From Limnanthes douglasii subsp. nivea (lineage: Eukaryota > Streptophyta > Magnoliopsida > Brassicales > Limnanthaceae), in NCBI GenBank assembly GCA_036936605.1, contig JAUPFV010000001.1, positions 31,257,900-31,321,899 on the forward strand: DNA of 64,000 nt, given 5' to 3'. Both the position numbers and the translations under genes were made by a program. The notes beneath the pieces were generated by a model. That model ran no database searches, was not told the origin of the DNA, and worked only from the letters and a program-made list of their open reading frames with translations. Positions 1-11,900 of this stretch are shown here, in pieces; the stretch's first letter is position 1, and each line of letters opens with the position of its first letter.

Positions 1-465
1 TACCCTATGGACTGATGACTGGTCTTCCCGGACCAGACCCCTTCTTTCCAGCGTGTCCGACCCTCAAGGTTCCTATCAGCCGATCGGGCGTGTAGACTTT
101 CTCCCAACTGTTGTCCAACCTTCTAAGTCTTATTAGGCAACCGGGCTCTGACACTTTCCTCCAACTAAATTTAGTCCCGACGTGGCTTATGAGTCACCTT
201 GGGTCTGCTTACGATCCCTCTTGGTGGTTTTTCTATGGGCTCAGGCCGGCAACCCGGCTTTGAGGGGTGAATCGGGTTAAAATAGCCCATCTAGTGTCAT
301 CGTCTGAGCTGGCTAGTATAGGTTTAGCACGCGTGTCAGAAGGGAAACGACACGTGTTGACCGCTAACTCGACGCGTGTTTGTCAGCACAATCTCTTAAG
401 GAGTCCTTTCGACTTTCCGCTGCTTTTCGTCGCTTGGACTTCCCCGTACATGCAACGGCTAGGTG

Positions 466-482
466 GGGCTGCCTATAAATAC
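466..482 (+). promoter_or_regulatory. Probable TATA box of the T1 antisense ORF
   Basis: CCTATAAATACC lies about 95 bp before the aORF ATG at 570. The same relation holds in T2 (CCTATAAGTACC near 31630). In both elements the leader then contains a TCTAGAGAGAGAAA-type pyrimidine/purine stretch. This suggests that the extra ORF has its own promoter firing against the direction of gag-pol. No experimental evidence. Confidence 0.5.
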
Positions 483-569
483 CACACAAATACAAATCTC
501 TCTAAGAGGCGTTCTAGAGAGAGAAAGTGTTGTCCACATTTTTCTAGAGAGAGAGAGAGAGCTTTTTTT

Positions 570-2338
570 ATGAGACATAGGTACCCGAAGTAGAAACCAA
601 AATCCAAAAAGAAGAAAGGATCGGTGTTCGGATTTGTAGATTGGGCTAGCATTGGCGACCGTGCTGAAGAATACCGACGTGCGGGATTAATTTGGAGTTC
701 TGACACCAAGCCATTCACGCCTGTACCGCAGCCCCACGACCCTGTTCTTGCTGATCCGATCCCCGCGAGTCCTTTACCTTGCCTGAACCATCCGGTGCTC
801 AGACCCTAGAGCCCATTGTCATTCCTTCTAGCAGTAGCTCTCCACACTCCCCAACTGCTCGATTAAAGCGTCTCACGCCTTTATCAGTCAATTCTTACGC
901 TGCTCCGCCCCCTTTTCCACCCTGACGTCGCGGCATAGCCAAATTTCTTTCTATGGGAGAAACCAGCTCTCCAACTTCTCCCGCAGGAGGTACTTCTCCT
1001 GAGATGGTTCAGCTTACTCCCTCCATACGAGGATACCTAACCGGTACTAACACTGATATGACTTTTTTAGGTCTTAATCAGCAGCCACTGACACCTGCAG
1101 AATTGGATCCCGAACGCGTTCGTCAACAACAAAACGAGGCTTATCTGACCCAAACTGGCAGCAGTTCTGGCCCTACGGACCCTCTTGTTCGACCATCAGA
1201 CCCAGGCGCCGCCAACGCCCTTAGTTCTGACAAATTTCCGGTAGTAAATACCGAAGAATCAGAGGTGGATGTTCTACTCGCAGAAGACGGTATTGTTGTT
1301 GCTGGAAATACCGCTGCCCCTCCCGAGAAGCCGCTTCCCGAGGAGATAGAAGCGGTCATAACCACCACATATCATCGCTGGTTACCCACGAACAATGTTA
1401 TCTCTCTTTTTGAGGGCAAGTAACTTTACTTCCCTGCTGCCGAGCAAGAAGAACTACTGATCCGTTGGGGCATTCTGGAGTGTGTTACCGTTCGGTTTCC
1501 CATTCCTGGGGAGACTCCCGTGCACGTTCGGTCACAAGAAATTGTGGTTTTCACCGAGTTGTTCAACTGGGGCCTCAGGTTCCCTCTGGATCCTGAGATT
1601 GCTTTGTACTTCAAAACTCTAAAAATATGCCCTTCTCAGCTGACGCCCAATGCATGGTACACGCTGATATCTTGCATAATGGCCTCGTGCCTTTCGGGTC
1701 GGGTCATGCCCATGGAGGAGTACATAGCCATGTCCGGGCTATCGAAATCTCCCAAGTCCCCATTCTTCTATTCTTCTCTGGCAAATACATGGAAGATAGT
1801 AAATGACTTTCTTGAAGGCGACAAGGGTTGGAATTCGTCTTCCTTAGCGGCTACTGGGAAAATAGCCACCCTTATAGCAAGGAGAATCCGAGGCAATTGC
1901 TGCGGACCTGGGTTCCCGATGGTAAGCTTTCATTTTTTTTGTTTATATATTGAACCGATCCTTTGTGTAGTATCGAAGGGGTTCGTCCAGGGGCTGAAAA
2001 AGGACTACTTCAAATCAGGCAAAGTCACCTTCCAAGTGTTGAAGGACTATGCCAGGAAGTATTGGGGTCGGGCAATGCACCGGGCCTTTAAAAATACCAA
2101 CCTCATTATGAGTAACCTCTGGCGTTGCTCGTTAGAGGTGCTCACTATTGAGCAGCTGCGTTAGCCCCCGAGTATGGAGGACTTGATCGTAAAGATGGAT
2201 GCACCTGATGCCCACCTATTTCTCCTGAAGCGCAACAAGGCGCCTAGCAAGCGCCCAAAATCCGACGATGATGTCGAGGAAGACAATGCCGGGGCTGAGG
2301 AGGCGGGTGTGGAGGTGCACCAGGATGACGGTTCCGTT
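570..2338 (+). pseudogene. T1 antisense extra ORF (aORF), degenerate
   Basis: This convergent ORF resembles the plant 'putative gypsy type transposon' domain family (Transposase_28-like); its function is unknown. The ATG at 570 runs into TAG after seven codons, where T2 has an arginine codon. Further damage includes a frameshift between 810 and 950, TAA at 1421 (tyrosine in T2) and TAG at 2162 (glutamine in T2). Recognisable parts are the motif VFGFVDWASIGDRAEEYRR (about 627-683) and the core with LFNWGLRFPLDPEI and SQLTPNAWYTL (about 1560-1670). A probable 49-bp GT-AG intron lies at 1922-1970. The C-terminal part is lost by deletion into integrase sequence near 2330. Confidence 0.75.
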
Positions 2339-3375
2339 TTTCTTCTATGAGGTCGAGGGCTAACTGTCTGTTACCTCCATTTGCGTCTTCGTCATAGGTA
2401 CCGATCCTGAAGAAGCGAAAGATAGATTCTGCCGGAGTGACCGCGTCCATGCCATAGACCAGAGCATAAGGCGATTCTTTAGTCGTCGTTTGAGGTGTAG
2501 TTCGGTAAGCCCACAATACTTCCTGCAAATAGTCTGGCCATTTGCCAGCTTTTCCTTCGAGGTTCTTTTTGAGGCCGTCCAAAATTGTCCTGTTGGTGAC
2601 TTCGACTTGCCCGTTCGCTTGAGGGTGGAATGTGGCGGAAAAATACTGCCTAATTCATGTGAGTTGCGCAAAAAGATTTCATCTCTTTGCTGTCGAATTG
2701 GGGTCCGTTATCCATGGTGAGCTTCTGGGGTACCCCGAACCGACAACAGATATTGGACCAGATAAATATGACGATGTCCTTAGTCTTGGTGGCGGATAAT
2801 GGTTCAGGTTCAACCCATTTGGAAAAGTAGTCCACGGCCACCATGATCGTTTGTCTCCTACCAGATGCCGTTGGTAACGGCCCTACAAGATCGATACCTC
2901 ATCGGTCAAAGGGTAATCCTTCAGATATATATTCTAAAGGGGTCGCGGGCACGTTTATTGCGTTCACAAATCTTTGACAGGTGTCGCAGGTTTTTACTAT
3001 CTGCTGAGCATCTGTCGTTATCGTTGGCCAATAAAATCCAGCGAGAAAAATTCTTCTTATCAAGGCCTTGGAACCACAGTGGGTCGCGCCCTCCCCGTCG
3101 TGCAACTCGGACACAATGATCTGCGACTCATTTACCCCCAAACACCTTAGTAAAGGTCGGCTGAACGATTTTTTATGCAATACGTCGCCCAATAAAACGT
3201 AGCCTCGGGCTTTGTTGCGCACCTTTCGGGCCGACACGCCATCGTCCGGCAATAAACCTTCGGCTAGGAAAGAAATAATGTCCCATTGCCAATCCGATAT
3301 AGTTACCGAAGACACTTGACAAGCGATTTCGGTCTGATTATCCAGCTCTTTCCTCTTTATGATTGACGGGTTTTC
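2335..3375 (-). pseudogene. T1 integrase (pol C-terminal part), degenerate
   Basis: The HHCC zinc-binding region ends in CDTCQRF near 2985. The core then follows with GIDLVGP, TMDNGPQF and NGQVEVTNR, which carry the DDE-type acidic residues. Integrase would insert the cDNA into host DNA. Breaks: a TGA replaces the tryptophan before GIDLVGP near 2898, there is a stop or frameshift after the DNGPQF block near 2650, and the C-terminal GPY/F-type tail is removed by the deletion junction with the aORF near 2335. Confidence 0.85.
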
Positions 3376-3388
3376 TTGTTTCGGTTAT

Positions 3389-5340
3389 CTAGGGGTAATT
3401 GTTTGAGCAAGAGGCCGACGCTAGAGAGTCGGCTACCATATTTTCGGCTCTTGGGACATGTTCATATGTTACCTTAACGAATGACGGAGCTAACACTCTT
3501 AATGCGGCCAAGTACTGAACCAGATGTTCTTTTCTGGCTTCCGAGGCTTGATTTATCAAAAGTTGAGAATCACTAACGAGACGTACATGTATAGCTCCAC
3601 ATACCTGTGCTAGTTGTAGACCGGCCAGGGCGACCTCATACTCGGCTTCGTTGTTAGAAGTGGGAAAACCAAATCGGATTGCCTGATGCATACATCTGCA
3701 CGTTGGGGTGACTATCTGTACGCCAGCTCCGCAGCCATTTACGTTCGATCCCCCATTGGTGCGGATGGTCCACTCATTTGGTTCGGCTGGTCTCGAGGAT
3801 ACGTCTTGGTCTGGGCGGTCGGAATGAACTTCTACTATGAAATCAGCCAGAATTTTGCCTTTAATGGCCGTCCGTGGCTCAAAATTGATGTCGAAATCGC
3901 CCAATTCGACCGACCATTTAAACATTCTACCTGACATGTCCGGGCGCTGAAGAACGTACTTGAGTGGAAACGAGGTGCGGACGAAAATGGGGTGCGCTTG
4001 AAAATATGGCCGCATTTTTCGCGCCGCGGTTACTAACGCCAAGGCCATCTTCTCCAGTCTTAGATACCGTGTTTCTGCATCCAATAAACTTTTGCTCACG
4101 AAATATACCGCCTTGGGGGCCGCTCCTGACTCGCTGATCAATGCTGCACTCACCGCGGAATCTGAAACTGCTATGTAAAGGAAAAGAGTCTCGCCTGTCA
4201 GAGGCTTTGTAAGAAGGTTTGGAGATGATAGATAAGTCTTGATTCCCAAAAGACCTCATTACAATCCACTGTCCAAACAAAATTCTTGGCATTTCTCAGG
4301 ACCTGAAAAAATGGAGCACACTTGTCAGACGATCGAGAGATAAACCGATTTAGAGCCGCGAGACGCCCGGTTAATATCTGGACTTCCTTGATATTCTTAG
4401 GCTGAGTCATGTCGGTAAGAGCTTGAAGTTGAGTTGGGTCAGCCTCAATTCCCTTTTCCCTAACAATGAAACCCAGGAACTTGCCCGACCTTACCCCGAA
4501 AGAATATTTTTCCGGATTGAGCTTGAGATTTATTCCCCTGAGGTTGTCAAAAGTTTCCTTCAAATCGGCGAGATGCTCTTCGTCCGTTCCGCTCTTTACT
4601 AACATGTCATCAATGTAGACTTCCATATTCCGCCCTATCTGGCAATCGAATGTTTTGTTAACCAACCTCTGGTAAGTCGCTCCAGCGTGTTTTAGGCCGA
4701 ATGGCATGACTTTGTAGCAATATAAGCCTCGGCCTGTTATAAACGTCGTGCTTTCTAGGTCCGCTGGGTGCAACTTGATCTGGTTGTAGCCTACGTACGC
4801 GTCCATGAGTGACAGCAGTCTGTTTCCCGACGTCGAGTCCACCAATTGGTCGATCCTCGGCATTGGGAAGGGATCCTTCGGGCATGCCCGATTGAGGTCG
4901 GTAAAGTCCACACACATCCTCTACTTCCCGTTTTTCTTTTTCACCAGGACCGGGTCGGATGTCCAGAGCGGGTAACTCGACTCCTTAATGTGGCCGACAC
5001 TGATCATCCTTTCGACCTCTCGCAGAATGATTTCTGTCTTTTCTGGGGGAAAGGCCCGACGCTTTTGGGAAATGGGTGTGACGTTCTTGTTGATAGTTAG
5101 CTTGTGAACCACGTAGTTCTCCGGAATTCTTGTCACGTCCTTTGAACACCATGCGAATAAATCTAAATTCTCATGTAGTAAAGATTACAACTGTTCCCTG
5201 AAGGTTGGTGACAGCTGGATTCTGATCTGCAGGACCTTCCCTTCAGTAAATATGTGTTGTTCACATTCTTCATCGGTGGTTAAAAAACCGGGAGCTTCCC
5301 TAGGATCATCAACAGGTAACGACCCCGAGGGAAGCCCCTT
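3389..5340 (-). pseudogene. T1 reverse transcriptase, RNase H and second (archaeal-like) RNase H
   Basis: The RT fingers/palm carry VKKKNGK, then a TAG, then RMCVDF. YIDDM is intact at 4606-4617. A frameshift near 4240 separates RT from the RNase H piece (FLYIAVSDSAVSAALI). A second RNase H follows with NNEAEYE, SDSQLL and NMVADSLA; two RNase H domains are the hallmark of the Tat lineage. Its first catalytic motif reads TNGGS where the family has TDGGS, so an aspartate is lost. Other stops include TAA near 5188. The reading continues from protease after the in-frame TAG at 5347-5349. Confidence 0.85.
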
Positions 5341-5349
5341 TAATTGCTA
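5341..5349 (-). promoter_or_regulatory. Candidate leaky stop (UAG-CAA-UUA) between protease and RT of T1
   Basis: On the minus strand the protease frame ends in TAG CAA TTA. After the stop the same frame continues into the RT N-terminus (VDDPRE). UAG followed by CARYYA is the known tobamovirus-type readthrough context, which is also reported for the soybean SIRE1 retroelement. The position is conserved in T2, E2 and E3 (see findings). Confidence 0.5.
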
Positions 5350-6015
5350 GTCCCGCGCTTGTGCCATCTCTTGATCCTTTTTGGGCGCCAAAGCCGCTCG
5401 GTAACACTCCCGCGCCGCTTTTTGGCTGCTCTGGACTATGTCCACGTTGTTTCCGACCACGTATTTCAAACATTGATGAACTGTGGACGATATCGCATGC
5501 ATTCGTGATAACCATGATCTGCCAAAAATAGCATTGTGAGAAGCCGGGGCATCCACCACCACGAATAAGACTGTGACCTCTTTCTTGAACGGTCTGCGGC
5601 CTAGCTGAACGATACCCTCGAACTCCCCTACTACGTCTGTTGCCGAACCCGTAAACCCCACGATGGTTCGGTCTGATCGCATAATGACCGGAGGTGTCCT
5701 GAACTTTGCGAAGGTGGATGCGAAGATTATATTGGCTGAGCTACCGGTATCTACCAGAATACGCCGGATCTCTTCCCCCGCAATGGCCGCCCCGATAACT
5801 ATGACGTCTTTATGAGGGCCGGCTATATCCCTCATGTCGTCGTGGTCAAAATATAGGATCGGTGAAGGGATACGTTTTGAGTGAGGATAGGTCCGGGCTT
5901 CCAACTGCGTAGTCAAATTCACGATATGCCGTTTCCTAGAGGAATGCGCGGTGCCTGCCATAAAATCTCCACCAGAAATAGTCAATGATTTAAAAAAATT
6001 ACAAAGGTTTCTCAC
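5347..6015 (-). CDS. T1 aspartic protease (pro domain)
   Basis: The frame is open for about 220 codons and holds the retropepsin active site LVDTGSSAN (near 5730-5755) and the downstream ILFGR/FGRSWLSRM-type segment. It would cleave the Gag-Pol polyprotein. There is no independent start codon of note. In T2 the equivalent sequence is read through from gag, while here a TGA near 6037 (GGA in T2) ends gag just upstream. It ends at the conserved UAG. The domain itself looks intact, although the element is broken. Confidence 0.75.
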   Translation of the reverse strand: MRNLCNFFKSLTISGGDFMAGTAHSSRKRHIVNLTTQLEARTYPHSKRIPSPILYFDHDDMRDIAGPHKDVIVIGAAIAGEEIRRILVDTGSSANIIFASTFAKFRTPPVIMRSDRTIVGFTGSATDVVGEFEGIVQLGRRPFKKEVTVLFVVVDAPASHNAIFGRSWLSRMHAISSTVHQCLKYVVGNNVDIVQSSQKAARECYRAALAPKKDQEMAQARD

Positions 6016-6036
6016 ATTCCCAATACTTCCCGCAGC

Positions 6037-7738
6037 TCATTCTTCAATGATCCCGATGATGTTGCGATTCGCTTCTGGGTCGAGATATTCAATTGAAACG
6101 TCAAATGGATCAATGACTTCGGAAATGGTCATGGTGGTTTCAGACTTCGGTATCGTGACGGTCTCTCTCGAAGTGGTATTCTGCTGAGCTTTCTTTTTCA
6201 CGTATTCTAGGAGGTTCCCGTGCTCTATCAACATCTGTATTTCCTTTTTTAGGGCAATGCAATCCTTTGTATCGTGTCCTACGTCTTCATGGTAGCGACA
6301 GTACCGGTTGTTCCGCTGCTCTCGAGGCGACGGTATAGGGAAAGGCCTCCGATACATCCCGCTCTTCTTAGTCTTTTCGTAGATCGAAGACACGAATTCT
6401 GTCAAGTCAACGAAGTAAGTGGGTCTGATCCATTTGTTAGACATGGGTCGCGAACCCACTTGATTCGTCTGCTTTGCTATTTGGCTCGGGGGAGCCGAAG
6501 GCTTGGCTGGTAAGGATTGGGTCGGAGGTATCGCGCTAACCGGCTGGGCTTGCTGCCAGCTCGGACGCCTCGGTTTCTTCGATCAGTATATGTTTTTCTA
6601 TTTGAGCCAGAAGGACGGAAAAAGTAAATGCTTGCTTTTTAGTTACCGCTTGCTTCATCGGTTCCGGGAGCAAGCCCAAGCAATACGCGGTTAGCGCCAC
6701 ATTTTCCTCGCAATGGTCCAGGTCGGTCTTAGCGTCAATAAAACGTCTGGTATATTCCCTGAGGCTCTCTCCTAACCTCTCTTACAATTCATGATGGTGT
6801 CTACATTAGCTCGGAAACTCTTGCTTCCGACGAAGTGCTGTCGAAACATTGTCCAGAACATCCCGAAGTTTTTGATACAACCTTGTGGTAACCAGTTGTA
6901 CCACTTGGACGCCCGATCCTGGAAGGTCATCGAAAACTCCCGACATAAAAGTTTATCGTCGTTGTCGAAACTCAACATAAAGTTTTTGAAGGCTTCCAAG
7001 TGGTTATCCGGGTCCCTCTATCCGTCGTACTTTTCCAATTTGGAAATATCAAACCTCTTCGGGAGATACCCCGATAATATCTCGTCGGACAATGGCGAAG
7101 CTCTCCTATTCATCCCGAATCCGAATGCTCCGCCTCCGAGCCCTTCTGTCTGGATCCCGTAGAGACCTTCATCTTCGGGGTTGATAAATTGGATGCTAGT
7201 TCGGTACCCCTGGTTCTGGCTGTTCGAAGGTTGTCATTTCTTCCCGCTCTTCCCTACTGCCTGCTGGCATTTCTTCTTTCTCAAACGACGCTGGTGTTCT
7301 TTTTTCGGTGCTACCTTTTTTGTACTTAGGAGAGTCTGACCGGGGTCCCCTGTGGCGTCGGGAACAGTTTTTATGTGCGCGTTTGTTCAACCTTTCCCGA
7401 CGTCGGTACTCCCTTCCCGACGAATCATCCGAAGTGTAATCGGCGGAGATGTCGTGGTTATCCTCAGGATACCGCTCCTTTCTAGCGTTTTGCCCGTCCT
7501 CTGGACGAGGCTCTCGATAATATCTAACAGGTCGGGCCTCGATGCGATGTCCCGCAGTCGGGTTGCCTCCGCCCCGGTCATCTGCGAGTGGTTCTTTACC
7601 TTTTCCTTCCCGAACCCTTTTCTCGTCTAACGCCCGTTCTCTCTCAGCGTTTAATCTGGAAATGTCTTCCAAGAGCTGTCTCCTGGTCATGATAAGGGTA
7701 AAACGCTTGTCCCGACCTTGGTCATGATAAGCGACAAA
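6037..7738 (-). pseudogene. T1 Gag, degenerate
   Basis: Segments in order from 7738 downward: a charged N-terminal region (MTRRQLLEDISRL near 7690), a Gag core with LPKRFDISKLEKYDG and SKWYNWLPQGCIKNFGMFW, then a C-terminal part with a zinc knuckle CRYHEDVGHDTKDC (C-x2-H-x4-H-x4-C) near 6270-6310. Stops and frameshifts separate these blocks, including TAA near 7196 and TGA at 6037. At the codon where T2 and E2 carry TGA, T1 still has CGA (SKSFRAN). The natural N-terminus is deleted. Confidence 0.8.
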
Positions 7739-7817
7739 TGCTATTAAAGTCTTATTAATTTCCTTCTATTCATAATTAACTCCTTATTATTAATTCTGCC
7801 GAATTATTCCCTTATCA
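7739..7817 (-). repeat. Residual start of the T1 5' LTR
   Basis: On the minus strand it starts TGATAAGGGA, and its ~80 bp align with the first bases of the T2 LTR. The remainder of the LTR is missing, and gag-coding sequence follows immediately. The flank at 7818-7862 matches neither T2 nor copy B. Confidence 0.6.
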
Positions 7818-8119
7818 GGTATAAGAGCTTGAGATACCCTGCTACGTAAATACATGATCAATCATGCTTCAAAAAAATGACGTATTTAACAAACCTGTAT
7901 ACGATAACTACAATGATGATTGCTTCATGATGAAAAAGCCTTAGACTGCGAAAGAGATAGGCTCATCGTGACCATCAGTATCAATAGATCGATTGTCAAA
8001 CAAACACGTCATGGTATTGTTGCGTTCAAAGCATCAGTCTTGTTACTCATGAACTTATTCAAGGTTCCAACCAGTAACAATCTGATTATCATATGTCTCA
8101 TAGAGGAAGACAAATATAC

Positions 8120-8487
8120 TACTTTGTGCTACTTCTGATCTGTCTTTTGTTATAGGTGAAAATAATCCTTTTAGAGAACTTAATAAAGTAATTTGTAGTG
8201 ATATTTCGTTAATATTTGTTGGTGTTCAAGATTTTTTTTATTATAAGAAACTACATTATCAGGGTTTTGAAACATATACATTTTTAACAACATTTTATCA
8301 AACGCGCACTCAATTTTTTTATGCTTTTGACAATACACGTACCCTGCTCAACATTATGCGTGTAAGAAACTTGATCAATTGGTCAACATTGGCTTCAACG
8401 TACAACCGACTTGGGTTTTATGAGGAAGTTGTGTTTGTGTTTGCAAAAATGTGTAAGAAAATTTTCGATGAAATGTTTAGAGAATAA
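8120..8487 (+). pseudogene. PPR-like gene fragment (copy A)
   Basis: A frame without ATG is open from about 8120 to TAA at 8485. It contains strings typical of plant pentatricopeptide-repeat proteins: YQGFETYTFLTTF, then MRVRNLINWSTLASTYNRLG, then FYEEVVFVFAKM. These resemble the VF-x-MP-xRNLVSWNxMISGY pattern of the PLS class. A TTTTGTTATAG acceptor-like sequence precedes it at 8145-8155. Such proteins bind organellar RNA, but this piece has only about one and a half repeats and no start. It ends where the Copia LTR begins (8587). The assignment rests on motif likeness alone. Confidence 0.5.
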
Positions 8488-8586
8488 ATAGAGGTGTTTA
8501 AGATCTTGGAAGATGGATAAACTGTGTTTCCAATAGAGAAATAAGGTGCATTTGAGGATGAATTCTTTCCAACCAAGAGAGGATGA

Positions 8587-8950
8587 TGTAGCTCAGAAGC
8601 CCAAACAAAAACCCGTTTTAATTTTAATTTATTTTATTTTGATATTTTGAGAATTTATGTTATTTAGCAAATCAAATATGATTGCAATAACATTTGATTG
8701 CATTTTATTCTAATATCTTTATTTTATTTTCTAGAATACTTGATTAGGGTTTATGGATGTCTCATATATAAAGCATCTCATACCCTAATGTTCAATAGTT
8801 TTTTTTAGATAACAAAATTTCACACTTTGTGTCTAAGAGAACTGTGTGTTCTTGAAACTGTATATTAGTGTTTCATTTATCCTTTGGTTTCTTTTATTGA
8901 AGCTTCATCAAGAAGACTCACTCCAATGTCTAGGACTAGATTACATACTT
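8587..8950 (+). repeat. Copia-type 5' LTR (copy A)
   Basis: It begins TGTAGCTCAGAAGCCC and has TATA-like CATATATAAAGC near 8763. It ends with the CATCAAGAAGACTCACTCCAA and GATTACATACT type tail seen at the 3' end of Tork-like Copia LTRs. The right edge is approximate because no clear tRNA-Met primer site (TGGTATCAGAGC) follows. A second copy lies at 28514-28880, and a partial third copy is split by a hAT at 26146-27788. The matching 3' LTR is not found downstream. Confidence 0.6.
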
Positions 8951-11900
8951 AAATTTTAAGAAGATAATTTATCGCGACAACCATTAGCACACAGTTAAGG
9001 AATTTTTACTAACTTTTCCTTCAATGTGGCAAGTCATGTTTTTAGTTACAATAATAACAAATATGTGTATTTGAATTTATATATTTTTGATAGTATATGT
9101 CTTTTTGTAGGGTTTTGTTAAATTCTATAAACATGATATTAGGCTAAAATATGAAAACACAACCAATTAATACTATATAATCTATATACATTATCTCTTT
9201 TTTATTTATAAAATGTGTCACATATACTTTTTTTCTAGTTGTTTGTATCGAAAGTCTAAAACTTGTTATAATCCGAAATAAATTTCCAAAACGTTTATGT
9301 AATATAGAGACAATGCTTTTTTAAATCCTATCAAATACATGTCTCAAATTTACTATTTCATAATAAATTTTCTAGTTACCTTATGATGATCTTCAATCGA
9401 TATTACTGTAAACTTATTTCAACTATACTAAATTTATAATACATAATTTTTTTTATCACGTTTGGTAGGAAAAAACAATAGTCACCATTAATTTATGAAG
9501 TAATACCTCGTTTTATTGGACTTTATCGACATAACAAATTTTGACCCGTTGACATTATTGAAATTTCATTACATCATAGATCCCAAATTAGATAATCTTC
9601 TAGAGCCTACTGATAATAATACCAAATAAATAAAAAAGAAAAATGCAAATTATAAGAAGATGATCTAAAATGTATATAAATTATTCTAAACTTCCTTCTA
9701 TATGGCTTATTTGACATATACACTTTGACGCAAAAATATATAGCTATATTAACCTCCAAATACATGAGCTATATCTCATAGCTAATGCTTATGTCGGTAG
9801 AAACAATACTTCTAATTCTTACTATTTTCAATTATGAACAATTATCGTACAATTTGTTTTTGGAAGAGTTACCGTAAAACAAAAACATTAGAATTTTGAA
9901 CATGAGATGCAGAGAAATAATGGGATATTCGAATAGCATAAATGCGATGGAACCTGAATAAACTAAACCTAAACTTGAATAAAATTCATTTGGCACCAAG
10001 ATAATGAATACATTAAAAGGAAAAACAGAAATTGATTTTGATGTGGCAAAACGAGTCATTTTGCTCATGATTCCAATATTAAGGAAAAAATGTGAGAGTA
10101 TTAATTTTGAGCAATATATTTTTGTTGCAACGAGTGTGGTCAATTTGATAATCGAAAAGAAATATATATAGTAGTATGGTACATGCATATTAATTTAAGT
10201 TCTCACATAAAATATTTATTAAAAAATGAAGGAGAATAAAGGCACGAAAGAGATGCAAATGAGAACATAAACATATCCAAAGTGGAAAGAATAAATAATG
10301 TTGAGTTAGTATTTACGAACGGTGAATGAATATTTTTTGCAAACTTATTATATATTTTAAAAATGAAAAAAATATATTTATCGGCGATTAATTGGCCAAA
10401 GCCAGAATTTATTCCATTTACGATCCGATCAACATTGTTTTTTTTTTTAAAAAAAGTGTAATTTTGTTAAAAACAATGGATATTTTTGTGAGAACATGAT
10501 TAACTTATGAACTAATGGCTGAGTTATTAATAAAGTGAAAAAATCTATTTACTTTTCTCTTGTGATGATTATTTATTATGGTACGGTAAAGTTGCACATA
10601 TAAGTCATAGCGCGATTAATAAAATTATTAAAACTGAACTTATAAATTATGATATAGGTTCGTATGAAAAATGGGAATTGTGTGTAGAATTAAAGCTAAT
10701 TAATTCTTTTAAAATATTATAATAACAATATGTAAAACTATTTCACTTAATACACACTAGAATAGATTTTATAACTTTAATAAATGTATACTCTAGATTT
10801 ACTTATGTTTATTTTCTTAATTAGAAAGATGATGCCTTTAACATATTTACGATAATAAGTGGAAGCTAAGATAATATTCTTACGTAATGATAGAGGAAAT
10901 GTTTCTCAGTTTAATTTGATAGATTTTATGAGGAGTATAAGATGATAGATTAATGTTATGTACTTTATACGTCTAAAAAAATTGGAGTGGTTGAATGCAA
11001 AATTAAAAATGTATTGAGATGATCAATAACATGTTAGTTAATTCTAGACTACATATAAATTTGTGAAGTGAATGCGTTTTAACGATATGTCATATGATCA
11101 ACCGTATAGATATTTAGAAAACTAAAATATCTTTATATAAGTTATAAAAATGAAGTAAACCAAATATTGAAAATTGTGGGGTGGTTAGCATTTTGTAAAT
11201 GACGAATCTAAAAATATAAAATTATGTCAAAAATCTATAAGATGTATTTTTATTGGATATATATATCCAAAAAAATATCTTATAGTGAACTTGGAGTCTA
11301 ATGTTGTATTTGAATATGAAGAAGCATAATTATTTGAATATAAGTTATTTGATGATAATGTGACTCAACCTGCAATAAAAATCAAGGAACTTGCTTAAGA
11401 AGAAGAACATTTAATTATTGAAAAATCTTGTTTGATGAGGTCTAAAACCTAATAAAATATCAAAAGAGGTTTTCTAAAGAGATAATAGAACTTTTAGGCA
11501 GATGAACTAGATAAAGAAGTATTTTTTATGGTAAAATCAGTATCCCCGTTAGGGTGTTCCTATATATATATAATCATAAGTGGTTACAAGGGTTAAAGTG
11601 TGATATACCCTTATCAATTGGTATACTAGCATTTAATACATAATAAATACCTCTATATTATAGAACTACATAAATATCCCTAGTTTTTTTTATCACTATC
11701 CATATATTATATCCTAATCATCATGAACCTAATAGGAGTCAAAATATATAAATATCTAAAGGTGTAAGATCCAATAAGATGGACTCTCAGAGAATTGTTT
11801 TATACTTTGTGGAAGTAAGTTAGGAAACATTTACGCGGAAATTATGGTGGTGATTTTCCAAGAAGATGGTCTAAATCTTATAAAGAAACAATGTCTTATC

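Larger units (their letters stand above)
1..7817 (-). mobile_element. T1: truncated Ty3/gypsy Tat-lineage LTR retrotransposon
   Basis: Gag, protease, RT/RNase H and integrase homology runs along the minus strand from about 7738 down to 2335. A convergent extra ORF lies on the plus strand at 570-2338. Order and sequence match element T2 closely. The end at 1 is cut by the window, so the 3' LTR is not seen. The other end is damaged: only the first ~80 bp of the 5' LTR remain (7739-7817), fused directly to gag, so the rest of that LTR, the primer-binding site and the gag N-terminus are gone. A second deletion of about 2 kb relative to T2 joins the middle of the aORF to the integrase C-terminal region near 2330. 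It is non-autonomous. Confidence 0.9.

Noticed and set aside
9832..10188. Minus-strand open frame of 118 codons, with a longer counterpart at 29993-30469
   Set aside because: The plus strand there encodes a decayed Copia zinc knuckle (CGKTSHFAHDS), and the minus-strand peptide is a hydrophobic shadow of AT-rich sequence.
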